Of a stretch of DNA of 64,000 nt, positions 28,854-38,133 are shown piece by piece. This stretch comes from Streptomyces varsoviensis (GTDB lineage Bacteria > Actinomycetota > Actinomycetes > Streptomycetales > Streptomycetaceae). The notes beneath the pieces are model-generated. The model was not told the origin of the DNA. It worked only from the letters and a program-made list of their open reading frames with translations, and searched no databases. Within the stretch, counting starts at the first letter, position 1. Each line of letters opens with the position of its first letter. The translations under genes and the position numbers were made by a program. The stretch is from NCBI RefSeq assembly GCF_000718635.1, contig NZ_JOBF01000003.1, positions 682,001 to 746,000 on the forward strand, read 5' to 3'.

Positions 28854-30953
28854 TCACGTTCGTCGTGCCGCGCGATTGCGGCCGCCCGGCCCGCGGGTCA
28901 GGGCGCGCTCCAGCTCGTCCAGGGCGTCCATCAGCAGCTCCGAGCCGCGCACCGCGACGCCCTCGTCGCCCACCCGCGCCCGCCACTTGGCGAGCACGTC
29001 GCGCGGCTGCGACCAGTCCAGTTCCCGGCGCTCCCGTACGGCCTCCACGGCGTCCGGCAGCGCGTCGCGCAGCGCCGCCACGAACTCGCCCACGTCCTCG
29101 TCGGGCTCGGCGTCCTTGTCCGGTAGATGCGCCTCCATCAGCATGGTCACCCGGCCCATGGTGGTCAGCGCGGTCTCGGCCGAGCGCTCCGCGGAGCGCG
29201 AGAGCCCCCGGTGCCGTACGGGCTCCTTCTCGGCCCGCGCCGCGAGCTGCTCCCAGGCGGCGCGGGCCGCCCGGGTGTCGAGCAGCGCCTCCCGGACCCG
29301 GCGCGGCGGGCGCGCCGCGGGCTGGGCGAAGAGGCTGAGCACGGCGACGCTGTAACGGCCGCCGGCCTCCAGCCACTCGGCGAGCCGGTCGCGCAGCCGG
29401 GGCGTCTCCCAGGCCGGGAAGATCGCGTAGGCGATCAGCGCGAGCACGCCGCCGAGCAGGGTCAGCGCCACGCGCGAGAGCACGGTCTGCGACCACTCGG
29501 TGCCGGCGATGCCGAGCAGGAAGACGACGTAGGCGGTGATGCAGGCCGACAGCACGATGTAGCCGGTGCGCAGCAGCAGGTACTGGAGGGTCACGCACAC
29601 CACGGCGAACAGCGCGCACAGATACATGCCGGGGTGCACGAGCGCCATGACCGCGCCGCCGAGCAGCACGCCCACCAGCGTGCCCATGAAACGCGCGACG
29701 CCCCGCGAGTAGGTCTGCGCGAAGTCCGGGCGCATCACCATGACGGAGGCCATCGGCGCCCAGTAGCCGTGCCCCAGCGGCAGGCTGTGGCCCACGACGT
29801 AGCCGACGGAGGCGACCGCCGAGACCCGGACCGCGTGCCGGGCGACCGGCGAGCTCCAGCGGGCCTCGCGGTGCAGCGCCCGCAGCGCGACCGGCACGAA
29901 CCCGGTCATCGTCGTGCGCCGCAGGTGCCGCCGGCCGCCCTCCCCGACCGCGGGGGCGGCGACCTCGACCGGCCCGTCGGTGGAGTCGACGACGTCGCCG
30001 ACGAGGGCGATGAGCCGCAGCGCGCTGCGGCGGGCCGCGCCGTGCAGCACCGGCCCGGACTCGGGCACCTCCAGGATCTCCAGGGCCTCGGCGGGCAGCC
30101 GCAGCGGCTTGCCCCGGCGGATCGCGTGCGCGACCGCGTCCAGTACGGTCGCGGTGGCGCCCAGCAGGTCGCGGGCCCGGTCGCGTTCGGGCCCCTCGGC
30201 GGGCGCGCCGACCACCGGGTCGGCGATCGACGCCAGCACCGGCCGGACGCGCTCGGCCAGCCCCCGGTAGCCGCTCAACTGCCGCGGCCGCCGTTTGGCC
30301 TGACGGGGCGTCACGGCGGCGGCGCTGCGCGCGTCCATCAGCGGCTGCGGGTCGAAGGGGGCCACCGGGTCGTGCCGGAGCCGGCGCGCGTAGTCGGCCT
30401 CGGCGGCCAGCGCGTCGGCGAGCGCGTCGCGCTGGAGGCCCCAGGGTCTTATCGGGAACAGCACGATGAGCGCCGCCTGCACCAGGCCGCCGCAGGCGAT
30501 CAGGGCCGCGTGCTGGAGCGCGCCGAGCACCGAGGTCGGCAGCGTGACGGTGACCAGCATGACCGCGACGGTCTGCGAGGCGACCAGCCCGGACACCGGG
30601 CCGACCGCCCACGCCATGCCGGCCAGCAGCGTCCAGGCGGCGAGCAGCACGGCGAAGGTCACCGGGTGCGCGGCGCACAGATAGCCGAGGAACGTGCTGA
30701 CCCCCAGCCCGGCCGCGACCGCGAGGGCGAGCACGGGGCGCGGCCGCCAGCTCCGCTGGAAGGTGGCGATGCCGGCCGCGAACGCGCCGAAGGCGGAGGA
30801 GACGGCGAGCGCCGGCGAGGCGAACCACAGGGCGCCGCCGATGACGATCGCGACCCCGCACGCGCCGCGGATGGCGACGAGCGGCTCCAGCCTGGTCCGT
30901 TCGATCGTGAGCCCGCTACGGGCCGTCTCCTTCAGCGCGCTGGACCAGGTCAT
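28854..30953 (-). CDS. FUSC family membrane protein
   Basis: 699 residues. Two blocks of about six membrane helices each (residues ~25-165 and ~395-515) are separated and followed by soluble helical regions, the layout of FUSC/YccS-type aromatic-acid or siderophore-linked exporters. The second block contains GHGYWAPMASVMVMRPDFAQTYSRG, the best conserved FUSC segment. The substrate is unknown. The promoter region between this gene and the TrmB gene carries two identical 14-base palindromes. Confidence 0.88.
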   Translation of the reverse strand: MTWSSALKETARSGLTIERTRLEPLVAIRGACGVAIVIGGALWFASPALAVSSAFGAFAAGIATFQRSWRPRPVLALAVAAGLGVSTFLGYLCAAHPVTFAVLLAAWTLLAGMAWAVGPVSGLVASQTVAVMLVTVTLPTSVLGALQHAALIACGGLVQAALIVLFPIRPWGLQRDALADALAAEADYARRLRHDPVAPFDPQPLMDARSAAAVTPRQAKRRPRQLSGYRGLAERVRPVLASIADPVVGAPAEGPERDRARDLLGATATVLDAVAHAIRRGKPLRLPAEALEILEVPESGPVLHGAARRSALRLIALVGDVVDSTDGPVEVAAPAVGEGGRRHLRRTTMTGFVPVALRALHREARWSSPVARHAVRVSAVASVGYVVGHSLPLGHGYWAPMASVMVMRPDFAQTYSRGVARFMGTLVGVLLGGAVMALVHPGMYLCALFAVVCVTLQYLLLRTGYIVLSACITAYVVFLLGIAGTEWSQTVLSRVALTLLGGVLALIAYAIFPAWETPRLRDRLAEWLEAGGRYSVAVLSLFAQPAARPPRRVREALLDTRAARAAWEQLAARAEKEPVRHRGLSRSAERSAETALTTMGRVTMLMEAHLPDKDAEPDEDVGEFVAALRDALPDAVEAVRERRELDWSQPRDVLAKWRARVGDEGVAVRGSELLMDALDELERALTRGPGGRNRAARRT

Positions 30954-31096
30954 GATCCGAGAATACGGCCCCGGTCCAGGCCAACCGGAATTATCACGTC
31001 CGCCTCACCGGTCGCTCACGCGGCACTTACAGGGGGGCGGGGCCGTCCGGGGGCGGGCTGTCCGGGGGCGGGTCGCCGGCGGGCGGGACGGCTGCC

Positions 31097-31139
31097 CCCG
31101 TACGTACGGGACAGGGGCGGCTATGCCCGTACGTACGGG
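31097..31139. repeat. two identical 14-bp palindromes upstream of the FUSC gene
   Basis: CCCGTACGTACGGG occurs at 31097-31110 and again at 31126-31139, 29 bases apart. Both lie within slightly longer direct repeats (GGCT..CCCGTACGTACGGGA). A second direct repeat, GTCCGGACC(G/A) plus CACGCGGCCTC-like sequence, follows at about 31150-31205. They sit between trmB and the FUSC gene, about 145-190 bases upstream of the FUSC start. Confidence 0.7.
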
Positions 31140-31202
31140 AGGCCCGGACCGTACGCGGCCTCGCCGGACGTCACATACGGGGCGTCCGGACCGCACGCGG
31201 CC

Positions 31203-32045
31203 TCACCCGACATCCTCGGCATCGTCCGTATCGTCCGCCTCCTCCTCCGCCGTCACCGCCGAGTCCCACACCGTCTGGAACGCGAGGCGCAGACAGCTCG
31301 CCAGCGCGGGGTGCTCGATGTAGAGGGTGGTGGAGGAGGCGGCGCCCGCCACCGGGTCGGGCATGTCGCACAGGACCAGCGAGCCGTCGGCGATGACCAG
31401 CTTCAGCGGCAGTTCGGCGGCGAACCGCGCCTCCTCCCCGGCCTCGGCGAAGCTCCGTACGTTCGCCAGCACCGCGGGGTCGGCCAGCGAGCCGGTGGTG
31501 TAGACGGCGCGTACGGTGCCGCCCGCGCGGCGCAGCCGCCGGACCGCCTTGATGCCCTCGGCGTTCTCGGCGGGGGCGAGGAGCGGCGGGCGGCAGAAGC
31601 TGAGGAGTTCGCGGCGGGCCTGGCGCTGTATGTCGGCGAAGCGCTCGGCGACGGCCTTCGGATCGCGGAGCACGTCGATGTAGTCGAGCGGGTCGGTGCG
31701 GGTGCGCCCGTCCGAGAAGATCGGCTGGAGCGCCGCGGCCAGCCCCTCCTTCACGCGTTCCATCCGCTCCAGGGACTCGCGCTGAACGGCCATCAGCCGG
31801 GTCAGGGCCAGCTCCGGCGTGACGGCCGAGAACCGGGCCACCCGCCCCGGGCTCGTGGTGGCGAGGCGCCGCCGCACCAGCGCGTCCAGCACGTCGTAGA
31901 CCCGCTGGCGCGGTACGTCCGCCTCGCGGGCGACCTCGGCCGCGGTGTACGACTCGCGGGCGACCAGGGCGAGATAGACCCGCGCCTCGTACCGCGCGAG
32001 CCCGAGCGCGACCAGGTCGCCGACCGATCCCTCGTCCAACTTCAT
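31203..32045 (-). CDS. TrmB family transcriptional regulator
   Basis: 280 residues from ATG 32045. The N-terminal winged helix LVALGLARYEARVYLALVAR, AAEVAREADVPRQRVYDVLDALVRRRLA is the TrmB/sugar-specific regulator type. The C-terminal part (FADIQRQARRELLSFCRPPLL, LRRAGGTVRAVYTTGSL, LVIADGSLVLCDMPDP) is the phospholipase-D-like TrmB effector domain. The acidic tail EEEADDTDDAED is unusual. It is divergent from the secreted protease gene across ~260 bases, so it may control that gene. Confidence 0.88.
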   Translation of the reverse strand: MKLDEGSVGDLVALGLARYEARVYLALVARESYTAAEVAREADVPRQRVYDVLDALVRRRLATTSPGRVARFSAVTPELALTRLMAVQRESLERMERVKEGLAAALQPIFSDGRTRTDPLDYIDVLRDPKAVAERFADIQRQARRELLSFCRPPLLAPAENAEGIKAVRRLRRAGGTVRAVYTTGSLADPAVLANVRSFAEAGEEARFAAELPLKLVIADGSLVLCDMPDPVAGAASSTTLYIEHPALASCLRLAFQTVWDSAVTAEEEADDTDDAEDVG

Positions 32046-32221
32046 GACAGGACAAGGTATATGCCGAACGTTGCCCCGGAAGGGAAAGGCTTTGCCAGAG
32101 TCCGGTAGCCCCTTGGGACAGGTTTTCACTATTTTCAACGGGAGCCACCACTGACCGGGGTGGCACCCCAAGTGAACGCGCGCCAACCAAGGATCCGCGG
32201 ACGGCCGAGGAAATTTCGGGT

Positions 32222-32237
32222 TGTCATGCACTTGACA
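32222..32237. promoter_or_regulatory. inverted repeat upstream of the S53 protease gene
   Basis: TGTCA-TGCACT-TGACA lies 68 bases before the protease start. Its right arm is also a perfect TTGACA -35 hexamer (32232-32237), but no good -10 is seen at the right spacing. It could be an operator for the divergent TrmB protein. Confidence 0.4.
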
Positions 32238-32304
32238 TAAGACGGCATCCCATGGCACCGAGGCCGCCCGCCGGACACCCCCCACCCCCACGGAGGGCAG
32301 TTCA

Positions 32305-33570
32305 TTGCAGGAGAAGCGAGACAACCGCGTCAGAGCACTGGTGCGCCGCGGCGCACCGGCACTGCTGTCGGCAGCGGCCCTGATCACCGGCGGCATGGCC
32401 GCCGCCGCTCCGTCGTCCGCCGCGCCCGCGAGCGCGGCGCGGGACGCGACCCCCGCCGCCGTGCACACGCACCGACTCTGCTCGGAGCCGAAGCACGCCG
32501 GTGACATGGCGTGCAACGCGGTGGAGCGGACCGACGTGAAGCAGCACCGGGCGCTCGGCGCGGACGCCGCCCCGTCCGGCTTCGGCCCGAGCGATCTGCG
32601 CAGTGCGTACAACCTGCCCACGTCGGGCGGTTCCGGCCAGACGGTGGCGATCATCGACGCGCAGGACGACCCCAAGGCCGAGTCCGACCTGGCGACGTAC
32701 CGCAAGCAGTACGGGCTGCCCGCCTGCACCACCGCCAACGGCTGCTTCAAGAAGGTCGACCAGAACGGCGGCAAGAACTACCCGGCGCCCGACGCCGGCT
32801 GGGCCGGCGAGATCTCCCTCGACGTCGACATGGTCAGCGCGACCTGCCCCTCGTGCCACATCCTGCTGGTCGAGGCCAAGAGCGCGAGCATGGACGACCT
32901 GGGCGCGGCCGTGAACCGCGCGGTCAAGATGGGCGCCAAGTACGTCTCCAACAGCTACGGCGGCGGCGAGGACTCCACCGACCCGGCCTCCGACGCCAAG
33001 TACTTCAAGCACCCGGGCGTGGCGATCACCGTCAGCTCCGGCGACAGCGGCTACGGCGTCGAGTACCCGGCGTCCTCGCCGTACGTGACGGCCGTCGGCG
33101 GCACCTCGCTCCAGCACAGCGGCGGCGGCTCGCGCGGCTGGTCCGAGTCCGCGTGGGGCTCCTCCTTCGGCGGCCAGGGCGCCGGCTCCGGCTGCTCCAA
33201 GTACGGCAACAAGCCGTCGTGGCAGAAGGACGACGGCTGCGCCAAGCGGTCCGTCTCCGACGTCTCCGCGGTCGCCGACCCGGCCACCGGCGTCGCCGTC
33301 TACAACACCTACCAGGCCAGCGGCTGGAACGTCTTCGGCGGCACCAGCGCCTCCGCCCCCATCATCGCCTCGGTCTACGCCCTCGCGGGCACCCCGGCCT
33401 CCGGCGACACCCCGGCCGCGTACCCCTACGCCCACGCCACGTCCCTCAACGACGTGACCACCGGCTCCAACGGCTCCTGCACCCCCGACTACCTGTGCAA
33501 GTCCCGCAAGGGCTACGACGGCCCCACCGGCCTCGGCACCCCGAACGGCACAGCGGCCTTCAAGAAGTGA
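32305..33570 (+). CDS. secreted S53 (sedolisin/kumamolisin-type) serine protease
   Basis: 421 residues from TTG 32305, with GGAGGG eight bases upstream. A basic N-terminus and hydrophobic stretch (LLSAAALITGGMAAAAPSSA) form a signal peptide. The mature enzyme shows the sedolisin set: Glu and Asp in AGEISLDVDMV (near 170-177), Asp in the SSGDSGYG region, and the nucleophile in FGGTSASAPI (near 350). The Cys-rich segments (SATCPSCHILL, CTPDYLCKS) suggest disulfides. The long prodomain of many sedolisins is absent; only ~40 residues lie between signal and the catalytic part. Followed by a strong terminator. Confidence 0.92.
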   Translation: MQEKRDNRVRALVRRGAPALLSAAALITGGMAAAAPSSAAPASAARDATPAAVHTHRLCSEPKHAGDMACNAVERTDVKQHRALGADAAPSGFGPSDLRSAYNLPTSGGSGQTVAIIDAQDDPKAESDLATYRKQYGLPACTTANGCFKKVDQNGGKNYPAPDAGWAGEISLDVDMVSATCPSCHILLVEAKSASMDDLGAAVNRAVKMGAKYVSNSYGGGEDSTDPASDAKYFKHPGVAITVSSGDSGYGVEYPASSPYVTAVGGTSLQHSGGGSRGWSESAWGSSFGGQGAGSGCSKYGNKPSWQKDDGCAKRSVSDVSAVADPATGVAVYNTYQASGWNVFGGTSASAPIIASVYALAGTPASGDTPAAYPYAHATSLNDVTTGSNGSCTPDYLCKSRKGYDGPTGLGTPNGTAAFKK

Positions 33571-33588
33571 CCTTCTGAGCTCGCTTAC

Positions 33589-33620
33589 GGGCCCGGACCG
33601 ATACCGATCGGTCCGGGCCC
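33589..33620 (+). terminator. terminator after the S53 protease
   Basis: GGGCCCGGACCG (33589-33600) and CGGTCCGGGCCC (33609-33620) form a perfect 12-pair stem with an 8-base loop, 19 bases past the stop codon. Confidence 0.85.
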
Positions 33621-33672
33621 GCTCGTACGCCACCGCAATGCCGCCGCGTACCCGTGCGCAGCGCGGGCGGTG

Positions 33673-33922
33673 CTTGGGTGGGGCGGTATTCGGCGTGGGT
33701 GGGTGCGGGTTTCGTCTCGGACCCTCCGGGTCCAAGGCGCCGGCGGCGGGAGGGAGGGGGCGGGCCTGGGGTCGGTGCGCGGCCTGGCGGGTGGGTGCGT
33801 GGCCTGACGGGTCGGTGCGCGGCCTGGCGGGTGGGTGCGTGGCTGGGGTTAAGGCCGGCTCCGCTGCGCTGCGCCGCTGGCTGCTGCCGCGAAGTGGCCG
33901 TTCTGTCTTCTTCGACTGCGGG
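33673..33922 (+). repeat. left arm of a large imperfect inverted repeat
   Basis: From the GGGTGGGGCGGTATTCGG end to the TTCTTCGACTGCGG end, this segment matches the reverse complement of 34221-34432. Shared blocks include GGTTTCGTCTCGGACCCTCC, GGGTCCAAGGCGCC and CTCCGCTGCGCTGCGCCGCT. The left arm is longer because it holds extra tandem 20-base units. Both arms have open frames that encode the string SAALRRWLLPR, but neither looks like a real gene. No transposase or target-site duplication is seen. Confidence 0.8.
33771..33850 (+). repeat. 20-bp tandem repeat in the left arm
   Basis: About 3.5 units of a 20-base sequence of form GTSGGTGCGYGGCCTGRCGG. Units 1 and 3 are identical (GTCGGTGCGCGGCCTGGCGG), and units 2 and 4 share GTGGGTGCGTGGC, giving a 40-base higher-order period. 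Confidence 0.8.
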
Positions 33923-34220
33923 TAGGTTTCGGGCCTGCGGCCCACATGAGCCGAGGAAATAGGGCGCGCTGCGCTGCGCCTGGGGGTGCTGGCCGTTGGG
34001 ATGCGGTTTCCGCCCGTACGAGAGCGGCCCACGGCTGGGGAAAGTCCACTCTGACGGCGAGCGCGCCTGGTATGTCCGATGTGCCAGGTCCGCCGTTCAA
34101 CAGAGTGCGATTACCGTCCGATTCGGCGACCGGAAAGGGGCTTTTGTCGGGCGGCAACCGCACCCTACCTACCAGTAGCCACCTGCGGAGCGCAGCTTCC
34201 CCCACTACAGACAAAACGCG
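33923..34220. other. central segment between the inverted repeat arms
   Basis: About 300 bases with lower GC than the arms. A shortened copy of the arm motif (CTGCGGAGCGCAG) appears near 34186. Frames are open on both strands but show no protein-like sequence or ribosome site. No function can be assigned. Confidence 0.5.
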
Positions 34221-34432
34221 CCCACAGCCGAAGAACCCACCACAACCCCATCGCGGCAGCAGCCAGCGGCGCAGCGCAGCGGAGCCAGCCCTAACCCCAG
34301 CCGCGCACCGAGCGGCAGGCAGCAAACCGCCAGCCACCCCGCCCCCTCCCCCTCCGCTGCTGGCGCCTTGGACCCGGAGGGTCCGAGACGAAACCCGCAC
34401 CCACCCACACCGAATACCGCCCCACCCACCAA
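34221..34432 (-). repeat. right arm of the large imperfect inverted repeat
   Basis: Reverse complement of the left arm, shorter because it has a single copy of the 20-base unit region. The best preserved part is 34370-34432, where only a few of the ~60 bases differ from the left arm. It ends about 45 bases before the stop codon of the broken GntR gene. Confidence 0.8.
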
Positions 34433-34478
34433 CAGGGGTGACCCATATATGCACGGAATCGATGACCGGTTTAGGCGG

Positions 34479-35258
34479 TCAATCCGCCGTGAACTCGTAC
34501 TGGAGCTCATAGAGATGGCCGGCCATCACCATGACCGTGACCTCGATGGGCCGTTCGTCGTCGCTGTAGACGACGCGCAACGCGCGCAGCACGGGCAGTC
34601 CGCCGGGAAGCTTGAGGGCGCGGTACTGCTCTTGGGTGGGAATCCTCGCGGAGACCCGGTCCACGCTCAGCCGCGGCGGGAAGCCGAGTTCGGAGAGGAG
34701 CACCGGCGTACCGCCCCTGATCCGGCGCTTCTCCGTGAGAGCCGTACCCCGGGCCAAGGCCACCGGATAGTAGGACCTGACCAGCGCGACCGGCTCGTCG
34801 TCGATGGAGAGGAGCTGGTGGCGCAGTAGAGCCGTCTCGCCGTCGACGAGATCCAGGGCGTCCGCGACATCGGCGGGAGGCTAGACCTCCGCCACGTCCA
34901 GCAGTGTGCTGCGCGCCGCCCGCGCACCGTGTTTCGTGGCCTCGGTGAGCCAGCGGTAGGCCTCCCCCGCTCGCGCCGGAGCCATGTAGGAGGCGGGACG
35001 CATGGTCCGCTGCCGGTGTTCGCGGACGGTGACGGCCGCTCCGGCACGCCCGATGACGAGTTGCTCGTCCTTCAGGAGCTGCAACGCCTTCTGGATGGTG
35101 GCGTTGGAGGCGTCGAACCTCGCCTTGAGCTGGGTCGTGGAGGGCAGTTTCGCCCCGGGAGGCAAGTCGCCGCTCATGATCTCGTCCCGGAGATCGGAAG
35201 CGATCCGCTCGTGCAGCGAGCGCCGGTCGGGAAAGCCGGTGTCGGTGGGCATGGTCAT
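34479..35258 (-). pseudogene. GntR/HutC regulator split by one in-frame TAG
   Basis: From ATG 35258 the frame encodes a GntR winged helix (SLHERIASDLRDEIMSGDLPPG, KLPSTTQLKARFDASNATIQKALQLL). It reads to ...LLDVAEV and meets TAG at 34881-34883. With that codon ignored, the same frame continues PPADVADALDLVDGETALLR and through a full UTRA ligand domain (SYYPVALARGTALTEK, RIPTQEQYRALKLPGGLPVLRALR) to a TGA ending at 34479. So one base change, most likely from GAG or CAG, breaks an otherwise intact ~259-residue HutC-type regulator. As it stands the cell makes a 125-residue DNA-binding fragment. The start overlaps the stop of the UTRA-only gene. Confidence 0.85.
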
Positions 35259-35797
35259 CCGATCCCCATCTCATAGCGCAGCCGTTGCCGGTGGGCCGGC
35301 ATCACCATCACGTCGGCCTGGATCGGCCGGTCCTCGCCGTCCAGCGTGACCCTGTCCAGCCGGAGGACCGGTTCGTCCGGGTCCAGGCGCAGGGCTTCGC
35401 GCTCCTCCGCGGTGGGCATGCGCGCGGTGACGTCCTCGCGGACCCGTACGCCGACGTGTCCGAGCCCGGCGAGGAAGGTGACGGCCCCGCCGGGGATCTT
35501 CCCCTTCTCGGCGAGCCGGGTGCCTCGGGCGATGCTCACCGGGTAATAGGTATCGGTCAACTCGCAGGGTTCGCCGTCGAGTTGAATGACCCGGCGGCGT
35601 ACGACGACCACGTCCCCGGCGGCCACCCCGAGCAGCGCCGCCACACCCTCCGGCGCCCGCACCTCACCGGCGTGCGTAATGCGCTGACCACCCTTGCCCC
35701 CTCGGGCGGCGGCCTCCTCACCCCAGGCATCGGACTGCCCCGCCTGGCGCGGCGTCAGGTATGGCATGGAGGTACTGACCCACGTGCTGTCACTCAC
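35255..35797 (-). CDS. UTRA-domain protein without DNA-binding part
   Basis: 180 residues. A short Ser/Trp/Gly-rich N-terminus is followed by a complete UTRA ligand-binding domain: ITHAGEVRAPEGVAALLGVAAGDVVVVRRR, TYYPVSIARGTRLAEKGKIPGG and MPTAEEREALRLDPDEPVLRLDR. No winged helix precedes it. It is co-translated with the GntR gene that follows (ATGA overlap) and closely resembles that gene's own UTRA half, so it could be a paralogue that has lost its DNA-binding domain and acts through the partner. Confidence 0.8.
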   Translation of the reverse strand: MSDSTWVSTSMPYLTPRQAGQSDAWGEEAAARGGKGGQRITHAGEVRAPEGVAALLGVAAGDVVVVRRRVIQLDGEPCELTDTYYPVSIARGTRLAEKGKIPGGAVTFLAGLGHVGVRVREDVTARMPTAEEREALRLDPDEPVLRLDRVTLDGEDRPIQADVMVMPAHRQRLRYEMGIG

Positions 35798-35954
35798 GGC
35801 GTCCTCCTGCGCGGCTGGAGCGGCTTCGACCTTACTGCTTTACACGGTAAGCGACTCGCTCAGAGTGTCCACCCTGGCCAAACATTGCTGCTTTTCGCGA
35901 ATAGCGATACGTTACCCGCGTTCGTACAGCCCAGGATCAAGGCGGTGATTCACC

Positions 35955-36359
35955 GTGCCCCTGTCACGGCAACGACGCTTCCCCCGCTCACTCGTCTCTG
36001 TGGGTGCCGCACGCGGCTTCGCTCTCATCACACTCACGGAGTGGGGCATCACCGATCGACGGCACGATGTGCGGCTCTGCGTTTCCGAACTCGCCACCAA
36101 CGCCCTGCTGCACGGTGTCCCACCGGGACGCGAGTTCAGCCTGCGACTCGTCGCCGACGGTTCACTGCTCCGCGTCGAGGTGCGCGACAGCGGGGGCGGA
36201 CGGGTGGGAGTGCGGCACTGCGGGGCCGATGAGTGCGGAGGCAGGGGCCTTCGTCTGGTGAAGGCCCTGAGTGACGACTTCGGCGTCACCCCACACGTAC
36301 CCGGCAAGACCGTCTGGCTCACCTTCAAGACCGACCTCAGCGGCGACGAGGCCCAGTAG
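35955..36359 (+). CDS. RsbW-type ATP-binding (anti-sigma-like) protein
   Basis: 134 residues from GTG 35955. This is a short HATPase_c_2 domain: the N box is VSELATNALLHG (Glu/Asn pair, near residues 43-54), the G1 box RVEVRDSGGG near 73-82, and the G2-like GGRGLRLVKALSDDFGV near 94-110. Such proteins in Streptomyces bind ATP and act as serine kinases or sigma-factor antagonists. No partner anti-anti-sigma gene is adjacent. It is divergent from the UTRA/GntR pair, sharing a ~157-base AT-richer promoter region. Confidence 0.85.
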   Translation: MPLSRQRRFPRSLVSVGAARGFALITLTEWGITDRRHDVRLCVSELATNALLHGVPPGREFSLRLVADGSLLRVEVRDSGGGRVGVRHCGADECGGRGLRLVKALSDDFGVTPHVPGKTVWLTFKTDLSGDEAQ

Positions 36360-36580
36360 GGGGCGGGCACCTACGCCGCCCCAACCGCCGTCGGCGCCCG
36401 CCCTCCCGCGTCCGTCGGCCCCCGCGGGCGGTGGGAGGGATCAGAACTCGTCGGTGGTGAACGACGCGTCCGGCGGGGTGGGCGCCCCGACAGGGCGAAG
36501 CGAGCGCCCCGGCACAGGGTGAGGCCCCCGTCGCCGACGTCGGACGGGGGCCTCGGGCCGGGCGCGGGTGGTCGCCCGGG

Positions 36581-38074
<1,494 letters not shown>

Positions 38075-38133
38075 GGTGCTGAACCTTTCCTACGGGGGCG
38101 GATCACAGCGGATCGCTACTGGTTCGCAGCGGA

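Noticed and set aside
33673..34432. Insertion sequence
   Set aside because: Inverted arms are present, but no transposase-like frame and no target duplication were seen.
33849..34454. 201-residue and overlapping hypothetical frames in the inverted repeat
   Set aside because: The frames exist only because of repeat composition, start without ribosome sites, and repeat the same SAALRRWLLPR string on both strands.
34881..34883. TAG read as an amino acid (recoding)
   Set aside because: Streptomyces is not known for amber recoding, no other gene here shows an internal TAG, and a nonsense mutation explains it more simply.
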